A program made the position numbers and the translations under genes. The notes beneath the pieces were generated by a model. It was not told the DNA's origin and ran no database searches. It was given only the letters and a program-made list of their open reading frames with translations. Shown in pieces: positions 7,621 through 13,981 of a stretch of DNA of 14,744 nt (within the stretch, counting starts at the first letter, position 1; each line of letters starts with the position of its first letter). The stretch is from Leptospirillum sp037442005. GTDB taxonomy: Bacteria > Nitrospirota > Leptospirillia > Leptospirillales > Leptospirillaceae. Location: contig JBBIRA010000045.1 in assembly GCA_037442005.1 (NCBI GenBank), positions 1-14,744 on the forward strand, read 5' to 3'.

Positions 7621-7784
7621 TGGAAGGAAGAGAGAGAAGTTCCCAAGAGGAGCTTTTACAGAAGAGATTTGTCCCCGGATCCCAAAAGACGGGAGCCGGG
7701 CTCCCACTCCAGGATTGGTTCTCGAAAGTTCTGAGGTGAAACAGGCTCCTGAAGCCGTTTTCGTTATTGAACAATGAGGACTTA

Positions 7785-7803
7785 AAGAGACCGAAAATCT
7801 CTT
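7785..7803 (+). repeat. Small hairpin next to the IS-A right end
   Basis: AAGAGA (7785-7790) pairs with TCTCTT (7798-7803), with a 7-base loop. IS-C has a longer, unrelated hairpin in a similar place (13459-13487). This suggests a structured subterminal region. Confidence 0.35.
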
Positions 7804-7811
7804 GACTTTCT

Positions 7812-7822
7812 CCCCTGACCAT
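7812..7822 (+). repeat. IS-A right subterminal inverted repeat
   Basis: CCCCTGACCAT, exact reverse complement of the left repeat at 6064-6074. It is preceded by TTGACT (7802-7807), a -35-like box. Confidence 0.7.
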
Positions 7823-7828
7823 ATATTT

Positions 7829-8087
7829 CACCCTTCGGGTGGGTAAATGAATGTCTTTGACAACATCCATTTTACCAGAAACGACAAGGGGTTTCTTGTT
7901 TTTTCTCCCCAATCCCCTTTACTCAATCGCGGTTCTTAGGTTTGGTTGCAACGGGATCTCTCTTTCTGTTAGATTCTTTTCCTGAAACAGAATACTAGCG
8001 AGCAATGGAGTTTGCTTGAACGGCTTGCATGGCTTTTTGATGCAAGATGATGACTCCTACCCTAAAAATTAGGATAGGAGGTTCGTC
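7829..8087 (+). promoter_or_regulatory. Leader region of the exporter genes, rich in inverted repeats
   Basis: 259 bases without a gene between IS-A and the small membrane protein gene. In order it holds: CACCC/GGGTG around TTC next to the IS-A end; a weak terminator-like ACAAG/CTTGT (7884-7899) followed by a T-run; the palindrome GTTGCAAC (7945-7952); TTCTGTT (7964-7970) with AACAGAA (7986-7992); CTTGCAT/ATGCAAG (8024-8046); and the ribosome-site hairpin at 8055-8079. AATACT (7991-7996) is a possible -10 box without a clear -35. This density of dyads suggests operators or RNA structure. No regulator gene is nearby to match. Confidence 0.4.
8055..8079 (+). promoter_or_regulatory. Hairpin overlapping the ribosome binding site of the exporter operon
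   Basis: TCCTACCCTAA (8055-8065) and TTAGGATAGGA (8069-8079) are complementary at 10 of 11 positions, with a 3-base loop. The 3' arm covers the first four bases of AGGAGG (8076-8081), the Shine-Dalgarno for ATG 8088. Folded RNA would hide the ribosome site. The same dyad could instead be a repressor operator. Confidence 0.5.
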
Positions 8088-8303
8088 ATGATTTCTGTTC
8101 TGCCGATTATTTTGCTACTTCTTTCTTTTTTTTTCCTCCTCCTTCAGTATTTCGGTCATCCTTTCCTCACTCTCCTCAGCAGGGCCGGGCTGGGGATCCT
8201 CGTTGTTTCAACACTTCTTTACTCCATTAGCTATGAACTACTGAATCAGTGGCCCCATCTCAGCCTTCGGCTTCCCGGATATTTTCTGCTGTGGGCATCA
8301 TAA
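8088..8303 (+). CDS. Small hydrophobic membrane protein, translationally coupled to the MFS exporter
   Basis: 71 residues, mostly hydrophobic, with two likely membrane segments (about 3-20 and 31-47) and a third hydrophobic stretch at the C-terminus. It has a strong AGGAGG (8076-8081) six bases before its ATG, and its stop overlaps the next start as TAATG, so it is very probably translated. I do not recognise the family. It is not clearly the 70-residue DUF1656/AaeX type found with some exporters. It may be an accessory or stabilising subunit of the MFS protein, or mainly a leader that controls its translation; both are inference. Confidence 0.6.
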   Translation: MISVLPIILLLLSFFFLLLQYFGHPFLTLLSRAGLGILVVSTLLYSISYELLNQWPHLSLRLPGYFLLWAS

Positions 8304-9814
8304 TGGGACTCCGATCCGTGATTTCCCCGAAAATTCCCTCTCCTTTGACATCTTCCGTATCAGTTCTCCTTCTCATGATTCTCGGCGTGATCATGCCTTT
8401 GGTGGATACGACGGTCATGAATGTGGGCCGTTACTGGTTTGTTCGGGCTTTTGATTTGACCTCCTACGAAACAGGGTGGCTCACAGCGGGGTACAGTCTT
8501 GCACTGGCCATGGGTGTTCCCCTTTCTCACCGTTTGCGTGGATTTTTCGAGGAGAAGGATCTGTATGGCCTCTCACTCTGGACTTTCCTCTTTGGAACAA
8601 TGATTGTCATGAGTTCCTCGACCTTGCCAGAAGTCATGATCGGACGGGCATTCCAAGGTATATCAGGGGGAGTCATCCTCTCCCTTTCCATCATGATCAT
8701 CCGGGAAACATTTTCGCCAGAAAAAATCCCCTTTGCTCTTTCCGTTTTTACACTTTCGAACGCCATTGCTGTTTCTCTCGGACCGACCGTTGGAGGATAT
8801 CTGATCTATTCCTGGGGCTGGAAGTCCGTTTTTTTTGTCAATCTCCCCATCGGTTTCCTAAGCATTTTCCTGAGCCATATCATCCTTGCCAATCACCCCC
8901 GGCAGGATCCGAAACGATTCGACTTTTGGGGATACCTTCTTGTGTGTCTCTCTGGAGGAACTTTTTTCTGGGGATTCATGGCTGCAGAGTGGTATGGATG
9001 GCACTCCTTCACGATCCAGCTTGCCTTTTGGGTTTCCGGAATCGCTTTCTGTCTTTATGGAATATGGAACCATTACTTTCCTGACCCAATCCTTCCCCTC
9101 AACCTTCTCTTCCGGCCCCAATTTTTTATTGCCCTTTTGATGGTCTTTCTGATTTCAACCGCGGTTTTCGGGCGAATGTATCTGCTCGCCCCTTTCCTCG
9201 AGCGAAATTATCACTTTCAACCCTATCAGGCGGGTGAAGTCATCGCGATCGGTGCTTTCTCTGAAATCATGACAGCCTTTTTCGTCTTCAGCGGTATACT
9301 CGAACAAGTCAATTTACGGATCATCCTGCTTGTTGGCTCCTTTTGTCTCGCACTTTCTAACTTCTCTTACCTTCGTCTGCCCCAGAATGTTTATTACGCT
9401 CCCATAACGACGATTCCCCAGATCCTTTTCGGATTCGGTCTTGCCTTATCTCAATTTTCTCTCGGGAGAATCGTCGGCCGCTCGCTCCCCCCCGAACTGG
9501 CGCGTATTGGAGGTGTCTACCAGCAAACGGTTCAGTTTCTGGGTGGCATGTTCGGAACGATGATCTGCCGGCACTGGCTCAACAACATTCCCCCAGTCTT
9601 CTTTCTAGCCCTTTCCCAGACATCGTTTGCAGCCAGATCGCCTGTCAATCTCCGAAAGATCGCCTCTCTGGGGTACGCATTCGGCTACAACATGATCTTC
9701 GAATGGTTGGGGATCATTTCATTGTTGACAAGTGTTCTTGTGATTGGTGAATGGATCATCTCGAACATTCCGGGGAAATCCCTCTCCCTTTCTCCACTGG
9801 AAAAAGGGAAATAG
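8303..9814 (+). CDS. DHA2-type MFS drug/proton antiporter (EmrB-like exporter)
   Basis: 503 residues with about 14 hydrophobic segments, the DHA2 (14-helix) layout. The first helix carries MPLVDTTVMNVG, matching the DHA2 motif around a membrane aspartate. RAFQGISGGVILSLS and the antiporter motif C region SLGPTVGGYLIYSWGWKSVFFVNLPIG follow. Such proteins export toxic compounds in exchange for protons across the inner membrane; the substrate is unknown. EmrB-type pumps usually work with an HlyD-like EmrA adaptor, and none is in the window. Start choice: the frame is open back to 8249 inside the upstream gene, but ATG 8303 overlaps that gene's stop as TAATG, a typical coupled start. It probably forms one transcript with the small membrane protein and ends before a hairpin at 9857. 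Confidence 0.88.
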   Translation: MGLRSVISPKIPSPLTSSVSVLLLMILGVIMPLVDTTVMNVGRYWFVRAFDLTSYETGWLTAGYSLALAMGVPLSHRLRGFFEEKDLYGLSLWTFLFGTMIVMSSSTLPEVMIGRAFQGISGGVILSLSIMIIRETFSPEKIPFALSVFTLSNAIAVSLGPTVGGYLIYSWGWKSVFFVNLPIGFLSIFLSHIILANHPRQDPKRFDFWGYLLVCLSGGTFFWGFMAAEWYGWHSFTIQLAFWVSGIAFCLYGIWNHYFPDPILPLNLLFRPQFFIALLMVFLISTAVFGRMYLLAPFLERNYHFQPYQAGEVIAIGAFSEIMTAFFVFSGILEQVNLRIILLVGSFCLALSNFSYLRLPQNVYYAPITTIPQILFGFGLALSQFSLGRIVGRSLPPELARIGGVYQQTVQFLGGMFGTMICRHWLNNIPPVFFLALSQTSFAARSPVNLRKIASLGYAFGYNMIFEWLGIISLLTSVLVIGEWIISNIPGKSLSLSPLEKGK

Positions 9815-9856
9815 GGAAGTGAGGAGCCAGTATCACCAAGTTCGTTTTCTAGAGAT

Positions 9857-9885
9857 CTCAAAGGTCCGAATTTGAGTTTTCCTTT
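9857..9885 (+). terminator. Intrinsic terminator after the MFS gene
   Basis: CTCAAA (9857-9862) pairs with TTTGAG (9871-9876) around an 8-base loop and is followed directly by TTTTCCTTT. The stem is short and AT-rich, so it is moderate. The rest of 9815-10057 shows no gene and no clear promoter. Confidence 0.5.
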
Positions 9886-10057
9886 CTTAGATCGTGATCA
9901 GAATCCAATCCCGCAGAAAAGACCTCCCTCATCTTTCCCTTCCTGTTCTTCCGTCCGCATTCCGTTTCAGACTGACAAAACTATATGCAACCCCAATCCA
10001 TACTTGGCGACTGAATGAGTCACCATGAAAACAAAGAAGAATGACAAGGAGTAATGA

Positions 10058-11260
10058 ATGACAGACATGTGGGCAGTAGCCTCTTTGTGGACAGGTCTTG
10101 CTTTTGTTGCGTCGATTATCTCCTCCCGGCTGGGGATCGCAACAGCTCTTTGTGAAATTATCGTAGGAATTATCGCCCAATACGCATATGGAACCTGGTC
10201 AGGACATTCCCTTTCTGCTCAAAGCCCATGGATTACTTTTTTAGCCGGAGCCGGAGCCATTCTTTTAACTTTTCTGGCAGGAGCAGAACTCGATCCGGAT
10301 GTCTTTCGTCTTAAATGGAAAGAGGCGACAGGAATTGGACTCATTGGATTTTTTGTCCCGTTCATGGGCTGCGGAGCCATCGCTCACTACCTCTTCCATT
10401 GGAGCATGCCGGCCTCTTTATTGTCCGGTGTGATTCTTTCGGCAACATCTGTGGCGGTTGTTTATACCGTCATGCTTGAATCCGGACTGAACAAGACCCA
10501 TTATGGAAAGACGCTCCTGGCCGCTTGTTTCATCAATGATCTGGTAACTGTACTGATGCTCGGATTTCTCTTCTCACCTTTTACGCTCAAAACTGTCCTC
10601 TTTTTTGTGGCAAGCATTGCCTTGAGTGTAGCAAGTCCTTCTCTTACATCAAAAATGTTTTCCCGTCTAGGAAGCCGCCCGTCGGAACTTGAAACAAAAT
10701 ACCTGCTGCTTTCACTCTTTGGACTTGGCGCAATGGCTTCATGGGCCGGAAGTGAAGCGGTACTGCCGGCCTATATTCTCGGCATGGCGTTAGCCAGACA
10801 GGTCGGGAAAGATCAAGCGCTGGTCCGGAGACTCAGAACGTTGACCCTGGGGCTGTTGACACCATTTTATTTCTTGCGAGCAGGTCTTATGGTGTCCGTT
10901 TCTGCATTGGTCCTTGCCCCCATGATCGTGATCTTTTTCATTCTTGGACAAATTGCCAGCAAATTCATCGGAATTTACCCGATAACAAAACTTTTCAAAT
11001 CTCCTCCTAAAGAAGCCTTCTACACCACATTACTGATGTCAACGGGACTGACCTTCGGCACCATCGCCGCCCTTTTTGGATTGGATCACCATATAATCAC
11101 TCATGCCCAATACTCTTTGCTTGTCGTTGCGGTCATCGGAACCGCGATCATTCCGACGCTGATTGCAAATACATTTTTTCTCCCACGGCATTTATTGGAA
11201 CATCACCTTTTACTGGAAGAAGAAAGCCTGACTGATCAGTCCTCTGCTGAGTCCCTATAA
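10058..11260 (+). CDS. CPA2-family cation:proton antiporter (NapA/Kef-type membrane domain)
   Basis: 400 residues, highly hydrophobic, with about 12-13 membrane segments and no C-terminal regulatory (TrkA-N) domain. Family marks are LCEIIVGIIAQYAYG (about 31-45), ILLTFLAGAELDPDVF (about 68-83), LSATSVAVVYTVMLE (about 127-141) on one discontinuous helix, and AACFINDLVTVLMLG (about 155-169). The last contains the paired ion-site residues N160-D161. It should exchange Na+ or K+ for protons across the inner membrane and help pH or salt balance. Asn-Asp instead of Asp-Asp at this site has been linked with electroneutral exchange in the superfamily, though that rule has exceptions. AAGGAG (10046-10051) precedes ATG 10058. 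It is probably transcribed separately from the MFS gene, given the hairpin and 243-base gap. Confidence 0.9.
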   Translation: MTDMWAVASLWTGLAFVASIISSRLGIATALCEIIVGIIAQYAYGTWSGHSLSAQSPWITFLAGAGAILLTFLAGAELDPDVFRLKWKEATGIGLIGFFVPFMGCGAIAHYLFHWSMPASLLSGVILSATSVAVVYTVMLESGLNKTHYGKTLLAACFINDLVTVLMLGFLFSPFTLKTVLFFVASIALSVASPSLTSKMFSRLGSRPSELETKYLLLSLFGLGAMASWAGSEAVLPAYILGMALARQVGKDQALVRRLRTLTLGLLTPFYFLRAGLMVSVSALVLAPMIVIFFILGQIASKFIGIYPITKLFKSPPKEAFYTTLLMSTGLTFGTIAALFGLDHHIITHAQYSLLVVAVIGTAIIPTLIANTFFLPRHLLEHHLLLEEESLTDQSSAESL

Positions 11261-11305
11261 CTCTACAGCGACATGTTAACTTTTTCTTTTTATCAGAAAT
11301 ACTTA

Positions 11306-11326
11306 AAAGGTGGTAAACAAACCTTT
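11306..11326 (+). terminator. Weak hairpin after the antiporter gene
   Basis: AAAGGT (11306-11311) pairs with ACCTTT (11321-11326) around 9 bases. The downstream CGTATTTCT is only mildly T-rich. It could instead belong to the left end of IS-B. Confidence 0.3.
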
Positions 11327-11340
11327 CGTATTTCTCTACA

Positions 11341-11380
11341 ATCCTCCTGTTGACGACTCACCCGTTCGGAACAGGAGGAT
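11341..11380 (+). promoter_or_regulatory. 11-bp hairpin hiding the ribosome binding site of the IS-B transposase
   Basis: ATCCTCCTGTT (11341-11351) and AACAGGAGGAT (11370-11380) are a perfect 11-base inverted repeat with an 18-base loop. The 3' arm contains AGGAGG (11373-11378), the best Shine-Dalgarno of the gene. Several insertion sequences hide the transposase start in a hairpin that forms in read-through RNA from outside promoters; the layout here fits that. Confidence 0.65.
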
Positions 11381-13419
11381 CCTCTGGACCAGACCGTACG
11401 CACTGACGCACCGCCTCTGATTGTGGGAACACTCGAGAGTTTGGGACCGGTCCGGATCGAGGTGATCGATCCCGGCTCCGAGAAGGCGGCCCTCTGGGAC
11501 CGACTTGTTCGGGAACATCATCCCCTGGGGCTGGTGAAACTCCCCGGCCACCAGATCAAATACCTGGCCTTCTCGGGCGAGACGGTGGTGGGAGCCCTGT
11601 CCTTCTCCGCCTCGGCTCCGCACCTTGAAGTCCGGGACCGTCATATCGGATGGAGCGCGGAGGAGCGCAAACTCCTCCGCAACAGGGTCGTCAACAACAG
11701 CCGGTTTCTGATCCTTCCGGGCGTCCGGATCCGGAATCTGGCCTCCCATCTCCTGGGACAAACGCTCCGGCGGCTTCCCTCCGACTGGGAGGATCGCTAT
11801 GGCTATGCCCCCTGGCTGGTGGAGAGCTACGTCGATCCCGCCCATTACTCGGGGACCAGCTATCGCGCGGCCGGGTTCATCCGCCTGGGACAGAGCAAAG
11901 GCTTCTCCCGGACGCGCAAAGGGCCCAAGCACTACACCCGTCATGGGAAGGTCAAGGACGTGTATCTGTACACCCTGGTCCCGGACTTCCGCGTCCGGGC
12001 CGGGATCCTGCCTCCCCCCAAACCCGTGCGCCGTCGTCGCGTTCCCCAGGAGAAGACGCCTCCGCTCCCCAAAGAACCCCGGAGCAAAGCCGCCTCGTCC
12101 CGAGAGCCCCGACCGCCAAAGGCGCCCAAACCTCCCAAGACCCCTCCGCCTCCGGCCCCGGTCCGGATCGTCCTTCCCGCGGCCTACCACGTGGACCCCG
12201 CTCTGCTCGAGGAGGGAGAGGTCCTGGATGAACGGGACCTCCAGACGGTGACCCAGGAGCTCGAGACCTTCTTCCAGGAGTTCGCTCCCGCCTTTCCTCG
12301 CATCGAGCTCCGCCGTCATGCGCATCGTTACACCCTGGGGTTGTTGTCCGATCTCGACCGAAAGAGCATCGAACCCATCGCCCTCTCTCTGGAAGGAGTT
12401 GGAGGCGTCCGGAACCTCCAGCGGTACGTTTCCGACTACCGGGTCGATGACGCGACGCTGTCGGCGCTTTACCAGAAGAAGGCGATCCGTCTTCTGGACC
12501 CTCCGTCCTCGACAATTCCGGCGATGCGCACCCTTGATTCCTCCGAGTTCCCCAAGAAGGGCTCCGAATCGGTCGGGGTCCTCCCCCAATACTGCGGTCA
12601 TCTGGGCAAGGTCGCCAACTGCCAGTCCGGCGTCTTCCTGGGACTCGTGACCGACCGGGGACACGCCTTTCTCGACGTCCGCCTTTACCTGCCGAAGGAC
12701 TGGTTCGGTCCCGACTATGAAGAGCGCCGGAAGAAGACCGGCGTTCCCGGGACTCTCTCCTTCCGGACCAAGAACCAGATCGCGCTCGAGCTCCTCCAAA
12801 AATCCCACGACGCGCATCCGGACGTGGCCTCCTGGGTCGGGGTCGATGCCGGCTTCGGCTCGGACCAAACCTTCCTGGACGGAATTCCTCCGGGGCTCAC
12901 CTACTTCGCCTCGGTCCGCTCCAATATTCGCGTTCTTCCGACCGCTCCCGTCTGGAACGCCCCGGAGGGATCCGGTCGGGGGCGCCCCCCCCGTCCCATA
13001 CTCTCCACCACCCCCCTGACCGTGGAGGAGATCGCACAAAACGCCTCCTGGACGGAGGTGGTCCGTCCCAGTGCCTCCTTCGGCGTCGAGCGGGTCTTCG
13101 TCTCTCGCACCCGGGTCTTCCGGGTCCCGGACGCGCCGGAGGAGACGGCTCCCTCCCTCTGGCTCTTCCTCTTCCGCTCCGAATCCCAGAACGCGAAAGG
13201 AGCGACAAAATACGTCCTCTGCAATGCGTCCGAGGACTGTCCTCTCGAGACGATGGTCCAGATCTCCATCCTGCGCTGGTCCATCGAGCGCTCACTGGGC
13301 GAGGGCAAGTCCCTTCTCGGCATGGGGCACTACGAAAACCGTTCATGGACCGGTTGGCACCGGCACATGCTCCACGTCTTCCTCGCCCATCTCTTCCTTC
13401 AGACGCTCCGGACCGCCTT
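11341..13419 (+). mobile_element. IS701-like element with DruA-fusion transposase (IS-B), interrupted by IS-C
   Basis: It carries one long transposase frame of high GC content, clearly unlike the AT-richer exporter/antiporter genes to its left. The true left end lies somewhere between 11261 and 11341 and cannot be set, because the partner terminal repeat would lie beyond IS-C, outside the window. On the right the element is cut at about 13420 by the right end of IS-C. Confidence 0.6.
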
Positions 13420-13609
13420 AAATATATGGTCCGGGCAGGATGTCAAGCCCCCTTCGGTGAGTCGTTTCCTCAAGAGGAAACCGACTCAAAGTTCAACAAA
13501 CTCGAAGACTTCAAGAGCCATTTTTTTTAACGAACTCAGGGTTCCGAAGGCTCTGGGGCAGGAGCTCCGCTCCTTTCTGTTCCGGAAGGGGATGTCAGTA
13601 AGGGCATAG
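11384..13609 (+). CDS. DruA/DUF4338 domain fused to an IS701-like DDE transposase; 3' end replaced by IS-C
   Basis: Numbering from GTG 11423. Residues about 20-190 match DUF4338 (the Druantia DruA domain): HHPLG, HIGWSAEERKLLRNRVVNNS, RFLILPGVRIRNLASHLLG and the ESYVDPAHYSGTSYRAAGF block. A proline/lysine/arginine-rich linker follows (about 195-245). Residues about 290-665 are an IS701-like (DDE_5) transposase with QYCGHLGKVANCQSGVFLG and candidate catalytic residues D372 (TLDSSEF), D475 (GVDAGFGSD) and E622 (RWSIERSLGEGKSLLGMGHY). Residues 667-728 are encoded by the right end of IS-C read antisense, so the native C-terminus is lost. Start choice: AGGAGG (11373-11378) is 5 bases before an in-frame CTG (11384), and the family motif PPLIVGTLESLGP begins upstream of the GTG. 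No ATG, GTG or TTG lies between the stop at 11351 and that CTG, so CTG is preferred. The domain calls are firm, the start less so. Confidence 0.75.
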   Translation: MDQTVRTDAPPLIVGTLESLGPVRIEVIDPGSEKAALWDRLVREHHPLGLVKLPGHQIKYLAFSGETVVGALSFSASAPHLEVRDRHIGWSAEERKLLRNRVVNNSRFLILPGVRIRNLASHLLGQTLRRLPSDWEDRYGYAPWLVESYVDPAHYSGTSYRAAGFIRLGQSKGFSRTRKGPKHYTRHGKVKDVYLYTLVPDFRVRAGILPPPKPVRRRRVPQEKTPPLPKEPRSKAASSREPRPPKAPKPPKTPPPPAPVRIVLPAAYHVDPALLEEGEVLDERDLQTVTQELETFFQEFAPAFPRIELRRHAHRYTLGLLSDLDRKSIEPIALSLEGVGGVRNLQRYVSDYRVDDATLSALYQKKAIRLLDPPSSTIPAMRTLDSSEFPKKGSESVGVLPQYCGHLGKVANCQSGVFLGLVTDRGHAFLDVRLYLPKDWFGPDYEERRKKTGVPGTLSFRTKNQIALELLQKSHDAHPDVASWVGVDAGFGSDQTFLDGIPPGLTYFASVRSNIRVLPTAPVWNAPEGSGRGRPPRPILSTTPLTVEEIAQNASWTEVVRPSASFGVERVFVSRTRVFRVPDAPEETAPSLWLFLFRSESQNAKGATKYVLCNASEDCPLETMVQISILRWSIERSLGEGKSLLGMGHYENRSWTGWHRHMLHVFLAHLFLQTLRTALNIWSGQDVKPPSVSRFLKRKPTQSSTNSKTSRAIFFNELRVPKALGQELRSFLFRKGMSVRA
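13459..13487 (-). repeat. Hairpin near the IS-C right end
   Basis: GAGTCGTTTCCTC (13459-13471) and GAGGAAACCGACTC (13474-13487) pair over 13 bases with one bulged G and a tiny loop. It lies in the subterminal region of IS-C, comparable in place to the smaller IS-A hairpin at 7785-7803. No T-run follows on either strand, so it is not a good terminator. Confidence 0.5.
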
Positions 13610-13649
13610 CTGCCCTTCTGCTCCCTTGCGGGGTCTTTGTTTGATCGCT

Positions 13650-13900
13650 CCAGGGAACGGGATTGCCTCTGTCCGGATTCGTTTGCTTCTCGACTCCTCT
13701 GAGGGAGGAATCGGATGCGCCAATATATTGGACCTCTCGGAGAGTCTCCGGGGTCATGATGGATATTTGCGCCTGAAGGGTCCTGACGGATGTTAACGCA
13801 TCGGCCTCTGTGGGCCATTCTTTTTCGGACTCACTTCAGGAGTTGACCGTTCCAGCCATCATCCGGGCTTGGGCACTCCGTCTTGCGGGAGGATCTGACA
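13650..13900 (-). ncRNA. Candidate bridge-RNA-like guide RNA of IS-C
   Basis: Minus-strand non-coding region downstream of the transposase gene, aligning with 7365-7600 of IS-A. Shared blocks are ATATATTGGCGC (complement of 13717-13728), CCGAGAGG just before it, and CCGATTCCTCCC just after it. The stem GATTCCTC (complement of 13705-13712) with GAGGAGTC (complement of 13692-13699) matches the IS-A stem at 7554-7575, with a different but still pairing 3' arm and a G-T pair in place of A-T. The limits are approximate; the function is inferred from the IS1111 layout. Confidence 0.6.
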
Positions 13901-13981
13901 ATCGTTCTTTCAACAACTCTTGAGAAACAGCGTCACGTCATCATCGGGAATTCTCGGGACAAGGGTCAGGACGCCCGACTG

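Larger units (their letters stand above)
6057..7825 (+). mobile_element. IS110-family element, IS1111 type (IS-A), apparently complete
   Basis: The element contains one DEDD transposase gene (6200-7285) and about 540 bases of non-coding DNA after it. Subterminal inverted repeats are visible: ATGGTCAGGGG at 6064-6074 and its exact complement CCCCTGACCAT at 7812-7822. Subterminal repeats plus downstream non-coding DNA are the marks of the IS1111 group. I set the ends by analogy with known IS1111 elements, where a few bases lie outside the repeats (7 on the left and 3 on the right here), so each end is uncertain by a few bases. The right end is supported independently by IS-C, which shares CTTGAC, a 10-base gap and GACCATATATTT in the same order and spacing. 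No target duplication is expected or seen. Confidence 0.8.

Noticed and set aside
7173..7739. Several overlapping 60-157 residue frames in the IS-A non-coding region
   Set aside because: None has family features, and the strongest similarity to IS-C there is RNA-like, with a compensated stem. They are chance frames in GC-rich DNA.
8249..8302. Upstream start for the MFS protein at 8249
   Set aside because: It would add 18 residues translated inside the small membrane gene, without a ribosome site. ATG 8303 overlaps that gene's stop in a typical coupled arrangement.
11336..13039. 567-residue open frame on the minus strand
   Set aside because: It lies wholly opposite the IS-B transposase, is rich in Gly/Arg/Asp as expected from the complement of GC-rich coding DNA, and shows no recognisable domain.
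13486..13818. 110-residue minus-strand frame in the IS-C non-coding region
   Set aside because: It covers the candidate guide RNA and has no good start or known domain. The matching IS-A region does not encode a similar protein.
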